From contig DASTBT010000034.1 of assembly GCA_035711865.1 (NCBI GenBank), positions 1 through 17,096 on the forward strand: a DNA stretch of 17,096 bases, given 5' to 3'. Below the pieces are notes generated by a model that was not told where the DNA came from, searched no databases, and was given only the letters and a program-made list of their open reading frames with translations. Shown here piece after piece: positions 1-5,871 of the stretch (position 1 is its first letter; each line of letters starts with the position of its first letter). Made by a program: the position numbers and the translations under genes. The DNA is from JAOUEA01 sp035711865 (GTDB lineage Bacteria; Actinomycetota; UBA4738; HRBIN12).

Positions 1-918
1 GCGGTCGGGCTGCTCCAAGGTGTCGTGACGAACGACGTGTCGAAGGCAGCCGTCGGCGAGGCGCTCTACAACCTCGTGCTGAACGAAGGCGGTGGGGTGA
101 TCGAGGACCTGATCGTCTATCGGCTCGGGGACCGGCGGTACTTCGTCGTGCCGAACGCCGCCAACGCCCAGCGAGTGCTGCAGATCCTCGAGGAGGCGCC
201 TGCCGACGAGCGGGTGCACCTGATGTATCACCAGGACTGGTGTTTCCTCGCGGTTCAAGGCCCGGATTCCACGGCGGTCATGCAGCGGCTGTTCCCGGAG
301 GCGGGCGATCTCTCGTTCATGCAGTGCAGCGAGTCCGAGTTCAAGCGACGGCCGGTGATCGTGACCCGCTCCGGGTACACGGGCGAGGTCGGGTTCGAGC
401 TGTTCACGTTCCAGGATGTGGCCCACGACCTGTGGACGGCGCTCCTCGAGGCCATGGAACCCTTCGGTGGTGCTCCCTGCGGCTTGGCGGCGCGAGACGT
501 TCTCAGGCTCGAGATGGGATACCCGTTGTACGGCCAGGACCTGTTCGAGTCGGTCACCGCGCTCGAGGCAGGGTTGTCCTGGGCGGTCTCATTCGACAAG
601 GGTGACTTCCGGGGACGCTCGTCGCTCCTTCGGCAGCGGCGGGGCGGGCTGCCGAGCCGGCTGGCGGGGCTCAGGATGCGCGAACGCCGGCACATCCCGC
701 GGGCGCATCACCCGGTGTTCGAGGGCGACCGGCTGATCGGAGAGGTGACCAGCGGCACGTTCTCGCCCCTGCTGCAGACCGGGATCGGCCTCGCCTACCT
801 GTGGCCGTCGGACGTCGTCGAGTACGGCGGAACCGTCGAGGTCGACATCCGTGGCAGGCGGGGAGCCGCCGAGGTGGTCAGGCCCCCGTTCGTCGACCGT
901 GACCCTCGCGGGGGGTGA
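1..918 (+). CDS. gcvT: Aminomethyltransferase (glycine cleavage T protein), 5' truncated by window edge
   Basis: T protein of the glycine cleavage system: it transfers the methylene carbon of the aminomethyl group on lipoyl-H protein to tetrahydrofolate and releases ammonia. The reading frame is open from base 1, where the residues AVGLLQGVVTNDVSKA precede the first GTG at position 25, so the true start lies outside the window. The visible 305 residues lack roughly the first 60 of a usual T protein of about 365. Family landmarks seen: GGVIEDLIVY, SGYTGEVGFELF, CGLAARDVLRLEMGYPLYGQDL-type segment, ALEAGLSWAVSFDKGDFRGR, and the C-terminal barrel segment GEVTSGTFSPLLQTGIGLAYL. The KGDF motif fits GcvT rather than the Fe-S factor YgfZ, which carries KGCYTGQE. 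It ends one base before the convergent lipoprotein stop codon. A dimethylglycine dehydrogenase-like folate domain is a less likely alternative. Confidence 0.93.
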   Translation, partial: AVGLLQGVVTNDVSKAAVGEALYNLVLNEGGGVIEDLIVYRLGDRRYFVVPNAANAQRVLQILEEAPADERVHLMYHQDWCFLAVQGPDSTAVMQRLFPEAGDLSFMQCSESEFKRRPVIVTRSGYTGEVGFELFTFQDVAHDLWTALLEAMEPFGGAPCGLAARDVLRLEMGYPLYGQDLFESVTALEAGLSWAVSFDKGDFRGRSSLLRQRRGGLPSRLAGLRMRERRHIPRAHHPVFEGDRLIGEVTSGTFSPLLQTGIGLAYLWPSDVVEYGGTVEVDIRGRRGAAEVVRPPFVDRDPRGG

Positions 919-919
919 A

Positions 920-1624
920 TCAGCGTGCGCGGAGCTTTCCGCCGGCCGCCGCGACGAGGTCGCCGACCGAGGAGCCGCCGAACGAGGTATGGCGGATCAG
1001 GCGGTCCAGCAGCGCCGTCGCACGCTTGCTCTGGGGGGTGACGGCGACCACCACGTACAGCCCCGACGCCGGGATGCCGACCTCGTGCACGGGGCCGTAC
1101 CCGGGGGCGGCGACGAAGTACGCCCACTGCGTCCTCATGCCCCGCACCCGGCAGGTGCCTTCTCCCCGCGCGACGTAGTCGCCGTGGCTCGGGCCGGTCA
1201 GGGTGAAGTCGGGGCGCCGGTCGACGAACACGCGCAGCGGCTCCGCCCTACAGCGTTCGGAGTCGGTCAGGCCTGCGAGCAGTGGGCCGGTGGCCGCCAG
1301 GTAGTAGAAGTCCGAGGGAATCCCGATGCGGGTGGCGTCGACCCACGTCGCCGACATGCCGGCGACCCCGCCATCCATGCGGCGCCACCGATCGGGATGA
1401 GGAGAGGCGAGGAAGCCGCTGCGTGAAGCGCTGCCCACCGCGGGGTGTGCCTCCCAGCCATCGGGCACGATCGCCGAGACGTGCCCGGCCGTGACCTGTG
1501 TGAACGGCGTCGGGGAGGAGAGGATCTCGATCCGGTCGACGGGAGCGGGGGGGTCGTCGACCGAGGGTGCGACGCACCCGGTGCCCATCAGGGCGAAGGC
1601 GATGCCTACGACGGCTCTGCGCAC
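920..1624 (-). CDS. Small secreted lipoprotein of unknown function
   Basis: Not recognised as a named family. The 234-residue product starts with a short basic n-region (MRR), a hydrophobic stretch and a Cys at residue 17 in the context LMGTGC, which reads as a lipobox, although -3 is Gly rather than the usual Leu/Val. A Pro-rich linker (DDPPAPVD) follows, then a globular domain with two Cys residues (SERCRAEP and GTCRVRG) that may form a disulfide outside the membrane. The GTG start at 1624 has AGGGG about 6 bases upstream. It is the last gene of the minus-strand group behind the response regulator and kinase, separated from the kinase stop by about 100 bases that contain a TATCCT -10-like box. 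It could therefore be co-regulated with them or have its own promoter. A role as sensor or target of the two-component pair is only inference. Confidence 0.75.
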   Translation of the reverse strand: MRRAVVGIAFALMGTGCVAPSVDDPPAPVDRIEILSSPTPFTQVTAGHVSAIVPDGWEAHPAVGSASRSGFLASPHPDRWRRMDGGVAGMSATWVDATRIGIPSDFYYLAATGPLLAGLTDSERCRAEPLRVFVDRRPDFTLTGPSHGDYVARGEGTCRVRGMRTQWAYFVAAPGYGPVHEVGIPASGLYVVVAVTPQSKRATALLDRLIRHTSFGGSSVGDLVAAAGGKLRAR

Positions 1625-1641
1625 ACGCGACCCCTGGGGAG

Positions 1642-1647
1642 AGGATA
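1642..1647 (-). promoter_or_regulatory. -10 box candidate for the lipoprotein gene
   Basis: On the minus strand the sequence reads TATCCT, and the lipoprotein GTG lies 17 bases downstream, giving a predicted start of transcription near 1635 and a very short leader. The -35 region about 17 bases further upstream (TGGCGG) is poor. The remainder of the 102-base gap between the kinase stop (1727) and the lipoprotein start shows no other clear signal. Confidence 0.4.
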
Positions 1648-1726
1648 GGCCACCCCGGCGCTGTCCGCCAGCGGGCGCGAACGATCGCCTCGGCCCCGCG
1701 ACGACGCCGGAGCCTCGACGGTGGCG

Positions 1727-2914
1727 CTACGCGGCGCCCGCCGGGGAGCTCGTGCGTCGTTCCAGCGGTGGGATGCAGAAGGCTGCGCGGGTGCCGCCCC
1801 CGGGGAGGGGATCGGTCCACAAGGTGCCCCCGTGCTCGACCACCAGCTGGCGAGCCAGGTGCAATCCGGCGCCGACGCCGGACTTCTCCTTGCGGAGCAC
1901 ACCCTCGCCGGTCGAGAACGGTTCCTCGAACGATCGCCTCGCCACCGTTCGGTCGAGCCCCTCGCCCCGGTCGGTGATGCTCACGACGATCCCCTCGGAC
2001 ATCGCGCGCGCGGAGACCTCGACGGTGGCACCCTCGGGGGAGTATCGGCAGGCGTTGTCGAGGAGCTCGCCGATCACCCCTTCGAGTCGAGACTCGTCCG
2101 CCACCGTGTGCAGCTCCGGCGTGATCGAGGCGTCGATCGACACCGTCGGATGGTGTTCGCGTGCCGCGGCGACCACCCGGCGGACCGACTCGGCGAGATC
2201 GATCTCGCCGAGCGTGAGCCGGAAGGTGCCGCGTTCGAGCTCGGACATCGTGATGATCTCGTCGACGATGTTCATGAGCTTGTCGAGGGATCCCTGGAGC
2301 TGGTCGAGGAACTCATCCCGCTCGCCCTCTCCCACCGATGGGTTCCGCAGCACGTAGGCGATGCCCTTGGCCACCGTCACCGGCGTCCGGAGCTCGTGAG
2401 AGACGTTCGAGAGGAAGTCCGCCTTGGCCGACGTGCCCGCCGACACGCTCGACCGGATCTCGTCGAGCTCCCCGGTCAACCGATCCACGTCCTCGGCAGC
2501 GCCGGTGAGCGCCTGCCCGAGCGAGCGGGCGATGCGTGGCGAGACGGCGACCGCGCCCGCCGACACCGCGCGGATCACTTCGACCACGTCGGATGGATCG
2601 TCGTCGGTGGCCGTCACGCCGCTCGCCCCCCCGGTCAAGCACGAGGCGGCTCGTAGTGCGTCCTCGGCGCGGACGCGGGCCACGATGCGGGACACCGGAG
2701 AGGATGCTTGGAGGCGCCCCAGGAGCTCGACGCCCGCGAAGCCCTCCATCGACAGGCGGCACACGACCACATGGGGGCGTGAACGCGCGGCCATCTCGAG
2801 CGCGCGACCCGCATCGGTCGTGACCTCGACGACGAGATCCGGCTCGACGATCGTCGCATCGTTCAGCGCCGATATCTCCGTCGCCGTATCGCAGAGCAGC
2901 ACGGAACAGACCAT
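1727..2914 (-). CDS. Soluble sensor histidine kinase with N-terminal degenerate receiver (pseudo-receiver) domain
   Basis: A 395-residue cytoplasmic hybrid protein without a signal peptide or membrane segment. Residues 1-130 align with a receiver (REC) fold, but the phosphoacceptor Asp is Arg53 (CRLSMEGF where a receiver has DxxMP), the conserved Thr is Arg80 and the conserved Lys is Thr103, so it should not accept phosphate. A likely coiled linker (135-165) leads to a HisKA domain with H-box SHELRTPVT (His173). The HATPase_c domain follows with the N-box LLDNACRYSP (Asn287), G1 DRGEGLD (Asp315) and G2 GVGAGLHLA (346-354). The kinase core appears intact. The ATG at 2914 has only a weak ribosome site. 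The gene follows the NarL-type response regulator by 60 bases on the same strand, making the pair a likely two-component system. The input signal is unknown and may come through the pseudo-receiver. Confidence 0.88.
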   Translation of the reverse strand: MVCSVLLCDTATEISALNDATIVEPDLVVEVTTDAGRALEMAARSRPHVVVCRLSMEGFAGVELLGRLQASSPVSRIVARVRAEDALRAASCLTGGASGVTATDDDPSDVVEVIRAVSAGAVAVSPRIARSLGQALTGAAEDVDRLTGELDEIRSSVSAGTSAKADFLSNVSHELRTPVTVAKGIAYVLRNPSVGEGERDEFLDQLQGSLDKLMNIVDEIITMSELERGTFRLTLGEIDLAESVRRVVAAAREHHPTVSIDASITPELHTVADESRLEGVIGELLDNACRYSPEGATVEVSARAMSEGIVVSITDRGEGLDRTVARRSFEEPFSTGEGVLRKEKSGVGAGLHLARQLVVEHGGTLWTDPLPGGGTRAAFCIPPLERRTSSPAGAA

Positions 2915-2974
2915 GTGTTCTCGATATCGGCTCTCGTACGGGCGGGTTGAGCGCGGTGGCGTGGTGCCCGGAGC

Positions 2975-3628
2975 TCAGTGCACGATGCCCGTGCGGATCG
3001 CGATCGCGACGGCCTGAGCACGGTCGTTCGCGCCGAGCTTCTCGAAGATACGCTCGAGGTGGGTCTTCACGGTGTGCGGGGAGATGCCCAGCTCGGTCGC
3101 GACCTGCCTGGTCGTGGATCCGTCGGCGACCTTCTGCAGGATCTCGCGTTCGCGCTTCGACAAGGGAGCCGCCCGCGGCCCTTCCCCTTCGCCGAGCCGG
3201 ACCTCCTCGATGAACGTCTTCGTCAGCTGTGGATGGATCACGGCGTTGCCTTCGATCGCGTTGCGAGCGGCGTCGACGAGGGCGTCCGGGGACGCATCCT
3301 TCAGCAGGTATCCCGAGACACCGGCCTGGATCGCGTCGCTGATCGCCCCCCGGGACTCGTCGATCGTGATCAGGATGATCTTGGTCGTTGGGGCCGCTTG
3401 GCGGATGCGCCGCGTGGCCTCGATGCCGTCCATGCCCGGCATGCGCACGTCCATGAAGACCACGTCGGGGGTGAGCTCGCGGGCTCGCTCGACCGCTTCC
3501 TCGCCGGTGGCCGCTTCGCCGACCACCACGACGACCTCCTCGGAGAGCTCCAGGGCGGTGCGGAGGCCCTCGCGGGTCACGGGGTGGTCATCCACGATCA
3601 ACGCGCGGATCGGTGACTCGGGCGACAT
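2975..3628 (-). CDS. NarL/FixJ-family response regulator (REC + LuxR-type HTH)
   Basis: A DNA-binding response regulator. From the ATG at 3628 (217 residues) the receiver holds the acidic pair Asp13-Asp14 (LIVDDHP), phosphoacceptor Asp60 (FMDVRMPGMDG), Thr88 and Lys110 (YLLKDAS), all intact. The C-terminal LuxR/GerE helix-turn-helix includes LSKREREILQKVADG, TTRQVATELGISPHTVKTHL and an ending IFEKLGANDRAQAVAIAIRTGIVH. An in-frame GTG at 3640 would add four residues, but AAGGAG then sits only one base from it. For the ATG at 3628 the same AAGGAG is 13 bases away, which is long, so the exact start is uncertain. The downstream neighbour on the same strand is the histidine kinase with a broken receiver, its likely partner. 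The gene is divergent from the sufT-like gene. Confidence 0.92.
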   Translation of the reverse strand: MSPESPIRALIVDDHPVTREGLRTALELSEEVVVVVGEAATGEEAVERARELTPDVVFMDVRMPGMDGIEATRRIRQAAPTTKIILITIDESRGAISDAIQAGVSGYLLKDASPDALVDAARNAIEGNAVIHPQLTKTFIEEVRLGEGEGPRAAPLSKREREILQKVADGSTTRQVATELGISPHTVKTHLERIFEKLGANDRAQAVAIAIRTGIVH

Positions 3629-3676
3629 CTGGACGAACACACTCCTTCGCTGTGGGGAAGTGCGGGTACGCTGTTC

Positions 3677-3696
3677 AGGATAGGACGACTCGAGTC
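3677..3696 (-). promoter_or_regulatory. -10 candidate for the response regulator and adjacent 10-bp palindrome
   Basis: In the 79-base divergent gap between the response regulator and sufT, the minus strand carries TATCCT (3682 to 3677), a good actinobacterial -10 about 50 bases before the regulator ATG. Immediately upstream is the perfect palindrome GACTCGAGTC (3687-3696), placed where a repressor or autoregulator could act on both directions. No convincing -35 was found. The operator role is inference. Confidence 0.35.
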
Positions 3697-3707
3697 AGGA
3701 TGCGCGC

Positions 3708-4082
3708 ATGCACGAAGAGATCGCGGTTGACCCCGGAAACGACACGGCTCCGGCGTCGGAGGCGCCCTCGACGGTTCCCGGCGACACACGAGATGCCGTG
3801 CTCGAGGCCCTGAAGAACGTCTACGACCCCGAGCTCGGCCTGAACATCGTCGACCTGGGCCTCGTCTACGACGTGCAGGTCGACGACGACGGCGGCGTCG
3901 ACATCCAGTACTCCTTGACGACGATGGGCTGCCCGATCGGCCCGCTCATCGAAGACCAGATGCGGTCCTTCCTGCGAGGGGTCGCCGGTGTCGAAGAGGT
4001 TCGTCCGGAGTTCGTGCTCCGCCCGCCCTGGACGCCGGAGATGATGTCCGACGAGGCCAAGGCGGCCCTGGGCATCTTCTGA
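3708..4082 (+). CDS. sufT: SufT-like DUF59/MIP18-family iron-sulfur assembly protein
   Basis: A 124-residue DUF59 (MIP18/PaaD-like) protein, a family that helps mature Fe-S proteins. An acidic, probably disordered N-terminus (1-26) is followed by the domain, with NVYDPELGLNIVDLGLVYDV (37-56), SLTTMGCPIGPLIEDQM carrying the conserved Cys75, and the C-terminal RPPWTPEMMSDEAKAALGIF tail that is typical of actinobacterial SufT. The ATG at 3708 has AGGA seven bases upstream. In many actinobacteria this gene closes the suf operon after sufU. Here it stands alone about 2.1 kb upstream of sufB, divergent from a two-component system and ahead of the sseA leader. The family call is firm. The precise role (SufT rather than a PaaD-like protein) rests on the nearby SUF genes and the absence of phenylacetate genes. 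Confidence 0.9.
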   Translation: MHEEIAVDPGNDTAPASEAPSTVPGDTRDAVLEALKNVYDPELGLNIVDLGLVYDVQVDDDGGVDIQYSLTTMGCPIGPLIEDQMRSFLRGVAGVEEVRPEFVLRPPWTPEMMSDEAKAALGIF

Positions 4083-4114
4083 TCCGTCGGTGCCGGCGTC
4101 CACCCGAGAGCGGC

Positions 4115-4145
4115 TTGACGCCCCTCGGATCCGTGCGGTACCTAT
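4115..4145 (+). promoter_or_regulatory. Possible promoter for the sseA leader transcript
   Basis: TTGACG at 4115-4120 is a good -35 match. The best -10 at the right distance is TACCTAT around 4139-4145 (spacing about 18), which is only a moderate match. Transcription would begin near 4150 and give a leader of about 230 bases before sseA. It lies in the 298-base gene-free stretch 4083-4380 that also holds the inverted repeats, the Cys-codon reading frame and two hairpins listed separately. Confidence 0.4.
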
Positions 4146-4197
4146 TGCACCTGCGATTCCCGACCTCGGAGGTGTGATTTGGTCCGGACCAGGTGCA
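4146..4197 (+). repeat. Nested inverted repeats at the start of the sseA leader
   Basis: An outer perfect 8-base inverted repeat TGCACCTG (4146-4153) / CAGGTGCA (4190-4197) encloses ACCT-CGG-AGGT (4163-4173) and the perfect palindrome GGTCCGGACC (4181-4190). The last overlaps the outer 3' arm by one base, so not all stems can form together. The arrangement could be folded leader RNA or an operator for a dimeric regulator near the putative transcription start. It does not match any riboswitch consensus that I recognise. Confidence 0.45.
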
Positions 4198-4214
4198 TCG
4201 GGGAGGTGGCGGCC

Positions 4215-4286
4215 ATGATCCCGTCCCGCCTGTGCTGTCCGATGGCCCGCATCGTCCGGGAGACGCTCACCTCACGCGGCCCCTGA
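4215..4286 (+). CDS. Cys-codon leader peptide (23 codons) upstream of sseA
   Basis: A short reading frame of 23 residues, MIPSRLCCPMARIVRETLTS followed by RGP, with tandem Cys codons TGC-TGT at positions 7-8 (4233-4238). It has a strong ribosome site, GGGGAGG, 8 bases before its ATG, and lies 94 bases before the sseA start. In mycobacteria, small Cys-containing leader reading frames precede sulfur-metabolism genes, including sseA/cysA-type sulfurtransferase genes, and couple expression to cysteine supply through ribosome stalling. The gene context, the Cys pair and the downstream hairpins fit that class. It differs from the mycobacterial cases, which are mostly leaderless, in having a Shine-Dalgarno site. 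Translation and regulation are not demonstrated here. Confidence 0.62.
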   Translation: MIPSRLCCPMARIVRETLTSRGP

Positions 4287-4299
4287 ACACGTCTCCCGG
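4256..4299 (+). promoter_or_regulatory. Leader hairpin overlapping the end of the Cys-codon frame
   Basis: A perfect 10-base stem CCGGGAGACG (4256-4265) / CGTCTCCCGG (4290-4299) with a 24-base loop. The 5' arm lies inside the last third of the leader reading frame, about 18 bases past the Cys codons, and the loop contains its stop codon. A ribosome stalled at the Cys codons would leave the stem free to form, while one reaching the stop would open it. The 3' arm contains CTCCC, complementary to GGGAG in the sseA ribosome site (4361-4365), so the two pairings are mutually exclusive. Confidence 0.5.
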
Positions 4300-4321
4300 C
4301 ACCCCATCGTTCCCGTGCATC

Positions 4322-4357
4322 CGGCGGCCGCACCAGCGGCCGCCGTTCTCGTTCCCC
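4322..4357 (+). terminator. Attenuator/terminator-like hairpin before sseA
   Basis: A perfect 10-base stem CGGCGGCCGC (4322-4331) / GCGGCCGCCG (4336-4345) with an ACCA loop, followed by the pyrimidine-rich TTCTCGTTCCCC (4346-4357). The U-tract is weak, so it may be an inefficient intrinsic terminator, a Rho-dependent pause, or simply a structural element that brings the upstream CTCCC close to the sseA ribosome site. Confidence 0.45.
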
Positions 4358-4380
4358 TGGGGGAGGAAGGACCGAACGAC

Positions 4381-5229
4381 ATGACGGACTACGCGAAGCC
4401 CGACGTGCTGGTGAGCACTGACTGGCTGGAGGAACATCTCGACGATCCGGGCATCCGGTTGATCGAGGTCGACGAGGACATTACCGCGTACGACAAGGGC
4501 CACATCCGCGGCGCGGTCACGTGGGATTGGAGCAAGGATCTGCACAGCGAGGTCGGCCGCGACTTCCAGGACCGGGCCGGCTTCTCGCGGTTGCTCTCGG
4601 AAGCCGGCGTCGGCGACGACACGACCGTCGTGCTCTACGGGGGCAACAACAACTGGTTCGCGGCATACGCGTACTGGCTGCTCAAGCTCCGGGGGTTCGA
4701 CGCCGTCAAGCTGCTCAACGGCGGCCGGAAGAAGTGGGAGCTCGAGAGCCGCGAGCTCGTGCAGGACGTGCCGTCCCACGAAGCGACCGGCTTCACGATC
4801 TCCGGCGCCGAGCGGCCCGAGATCCGTGCGCTCCGCGACGAGGTGATCGACCAGATCGGCGGTCCGAGCGGATTCGTCGACGTGCGGTCGCCCGAGGAGT
4901 ACCGAGGTGAGAAGCTGGCGCCCGACCACCTGCCCCAGGAGCAGTCGCAGGTGCCCGGCCACATCGCGGGAGCGGCCAACATCCCGTGGGCCCAGGCGGC
5001 CAACGACGACGGCACGTTCAAGAGCGCCGACGAGCTGCGCGAGATCTACGAGTCCCAGGGCATCACGCCCGACCGTGAGATCGTGGCGTACTGTCGTATC
5101 GGCGAACGGTCGAGCCACACGTGGTTCGCGCTGCAGGAGCTGCTGGGCTACGAGAACGTCAAGAACTACGACGGCTCCTGGACCGAGTACGGCTCGTTGG
5201 TGGGGGCTCCGGTCGAGCTCGGCGGGTAG
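4381..5229 (+). CDS. sseA: Thiosulfate sulfurtransferase (tandem rhodanese), SseA/CysA type
   Basis: Moves sulfane sulfur from thiosulfate to an acceptor through a cysteine persulfide. The 282-residue product has two rhodanese domains. The first (about 10-130) is non-catalytic (LYGGNNNWFAAYAYW). The second (about 150-280) carries VDVRSPEEYRGE, LAPDHLPQEQSQVPGHIAGA and the active loop YCRIGERSSHTW with catalytic Cys238, then NVKNYDGSWTEYGSLVGAP. It closely resembles the mycobacterial CysA/SseA proteins as I know them. The ATG at 4381 is chosen over an in-frame ATG at 4315 because GGGGGAGGAAGG lies 10 bases upstream, the family N-terminus fits, and the earlier start would translate the leader hairpin. 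The gene is preceded by a probable Cys-responsive leader and sits between sufT and sufB, which suggests a role in sulfur supply. Confidence 0.95.
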   Translation: MTDYAKPDVLVSTDWLEEHLDDPGIRLIEVDEDITAYDKGHIRGAVTWDWSKDLHSEVGRDFQDRAGFSRLLSEAGVGDDTTVVLYGGNNNWFAAYAYWLLKLRGFDAVKLLNGGRKKWELESRELVQDVPSHEATGFTISGAERPEIRALRDEVIDQIGGPSGFVDVRSPEEYRGEKLAPDHLPQEQSQVPGHIAGAANIPWAQAANDDGTFKSADELREIYESQGITPDREIVAYCRIGERSSHTWFALQELLGYENVKNYDGSWTEYGSLVGAPVELGG

Positions 5230-5241
5230 CCGAGCTCGGCC

Positions 5242-5871
5242 TCACGCCGTCCGCGCAGGCGGGGGCTCGACGGCCCCCGCCTGCGGCACTCCCAGCGCGA
5301 GGTTCACGGCCCCGCCGATCGCGACCCCCAGGCCGAACCCTCCGGCCACGTCGAGCGGGTTGTGGGCGCCCAGGTACACGCGTGCGAAGGCGACGAGCGC
5401 GACGAGCAGCCAGGGAAGCACCCGCCATGGGCCCCGGAGGTAGGGGGCCGCGACCCACGCGAGCCCGGCCGCGAGCACGACGTGCCCGCTGACGAACGAG
5501 ACCCCAGCGGTCGGTGAGCCGCCCCGCACGATCGCGTCGGCCGTGGTCGCCCCGGGCCGCTCGCGATGGACGATCTCCCAGACGATGCGCTCGGCGACCA
5601 GCTTGCCGGCGGTGACCATCAGGGCGGCGACCGCCAGGCGCGGCCGCCTCGCGAGGAGCGCGACCAGCGCCACGACCGGTCCGATCGCGAGCACCCCGAG
5701 GAACTGCGCCGCCAGCATCGCCGGCTCGAGGGCGTCGGGCAGGCCGTTGATGGCCTCGAACACGGAGCGTTCGGCCTCGCCGACGCGCCCGCTCGAGGCC
5801 GGGACGGCGCAGATCACGAGGATTGCGAGACCCCCCGCCAGGGCGGCGAGGTCGGCCCGCCGCCGGTTCAC
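5242..5871 (-). CDS. PAP2-family membrane phosphatase
   Basis: A 209-residue integral membrane phosphatase of the PAP2 superfamily, which hydrolyses lipid or isoprenoid phosphates at the membrane. About six hydrophobic segments are visible. Motif 2 is FVSGHVV (Ser128, Gly129, His130) and motif 3 is ARVYLGAHNPLD (Arg164, His170, Asp174). Motif 1 is degenerate: HRERPG keeps Arg-Pro (105-106), but the Lys expected seven residues before the Arg is Trp98. The start is taken as the GTG at 5871, because it overlaps the stop of the upstream small gene (GTGA), rather than a GTG at 5934 that would add 21 unrelated hydrophilic residues. The gene is convergent with sseA, 12 bases away. Substrate unknown: undecaprenyl-diphosphate or phosphatidic acid are options. 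Confidence 0.88.
   Translation of the reverse strand: MNRRRADLAALAGGLAILVICAVPASSGRVGEAERSVFEAINGLPDALEPAMLAAQFLGVLAIGPVVALVALLARRPRLAVAALMVTAGKLVAERIVWEIVHRERPGATTADAIVRGGSPTAGVSFVSGHVVLAAGLAWVAAPYLRGPWRVLPWLLVALVAFARVYLGAHNPLDVAGGFGLGVAIGGAVNLALGVPQAGAVEPPPARTA
5254..5285 (+). terminator. Strong hairpin at the sseA / PAP2 convergent end
   Basis: A perfect 13-base stem CGCAGGCGGGGGC (5254-5266) / GCCCCCGCCTGCG (5273-5285) with a 6-base loop, 25 bases past the sseA stop. It is not followed by a T-run, so it is not a textbook intrinsic terminator. It lies inside the last codons of PAP2 (its Pro-rich tail). It could end sseA transcription or stabilise the 3' end of either mRNA. Confidence 0.4.

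Noticed and set aside
1..918. YgfZ-type Fe-S folate protein instead of GcvT
   Set aside because: The diagnostic KGCYTGQE-type motif is absent. KGDFRGR and the CGLAARDVLRLE segment fit the T protein, despite the attractive closeness to SUF genes.
4146..4380. SAM or SAH riboswitch upstream of sseA
   Set aside because: The stems do not match the conserved cores I know for SAM-I, SAM-IV or SAH aptamers, and the Cys-codon frame explains the sulfur context better. A covariance search would settle it.
4315..4380. Earlier ATG start for sseA
   Set aside because: It would translate the 10-bp hairpin region into an Ala/Pro-rich tail not seen in the family, and it has no ribosome site.
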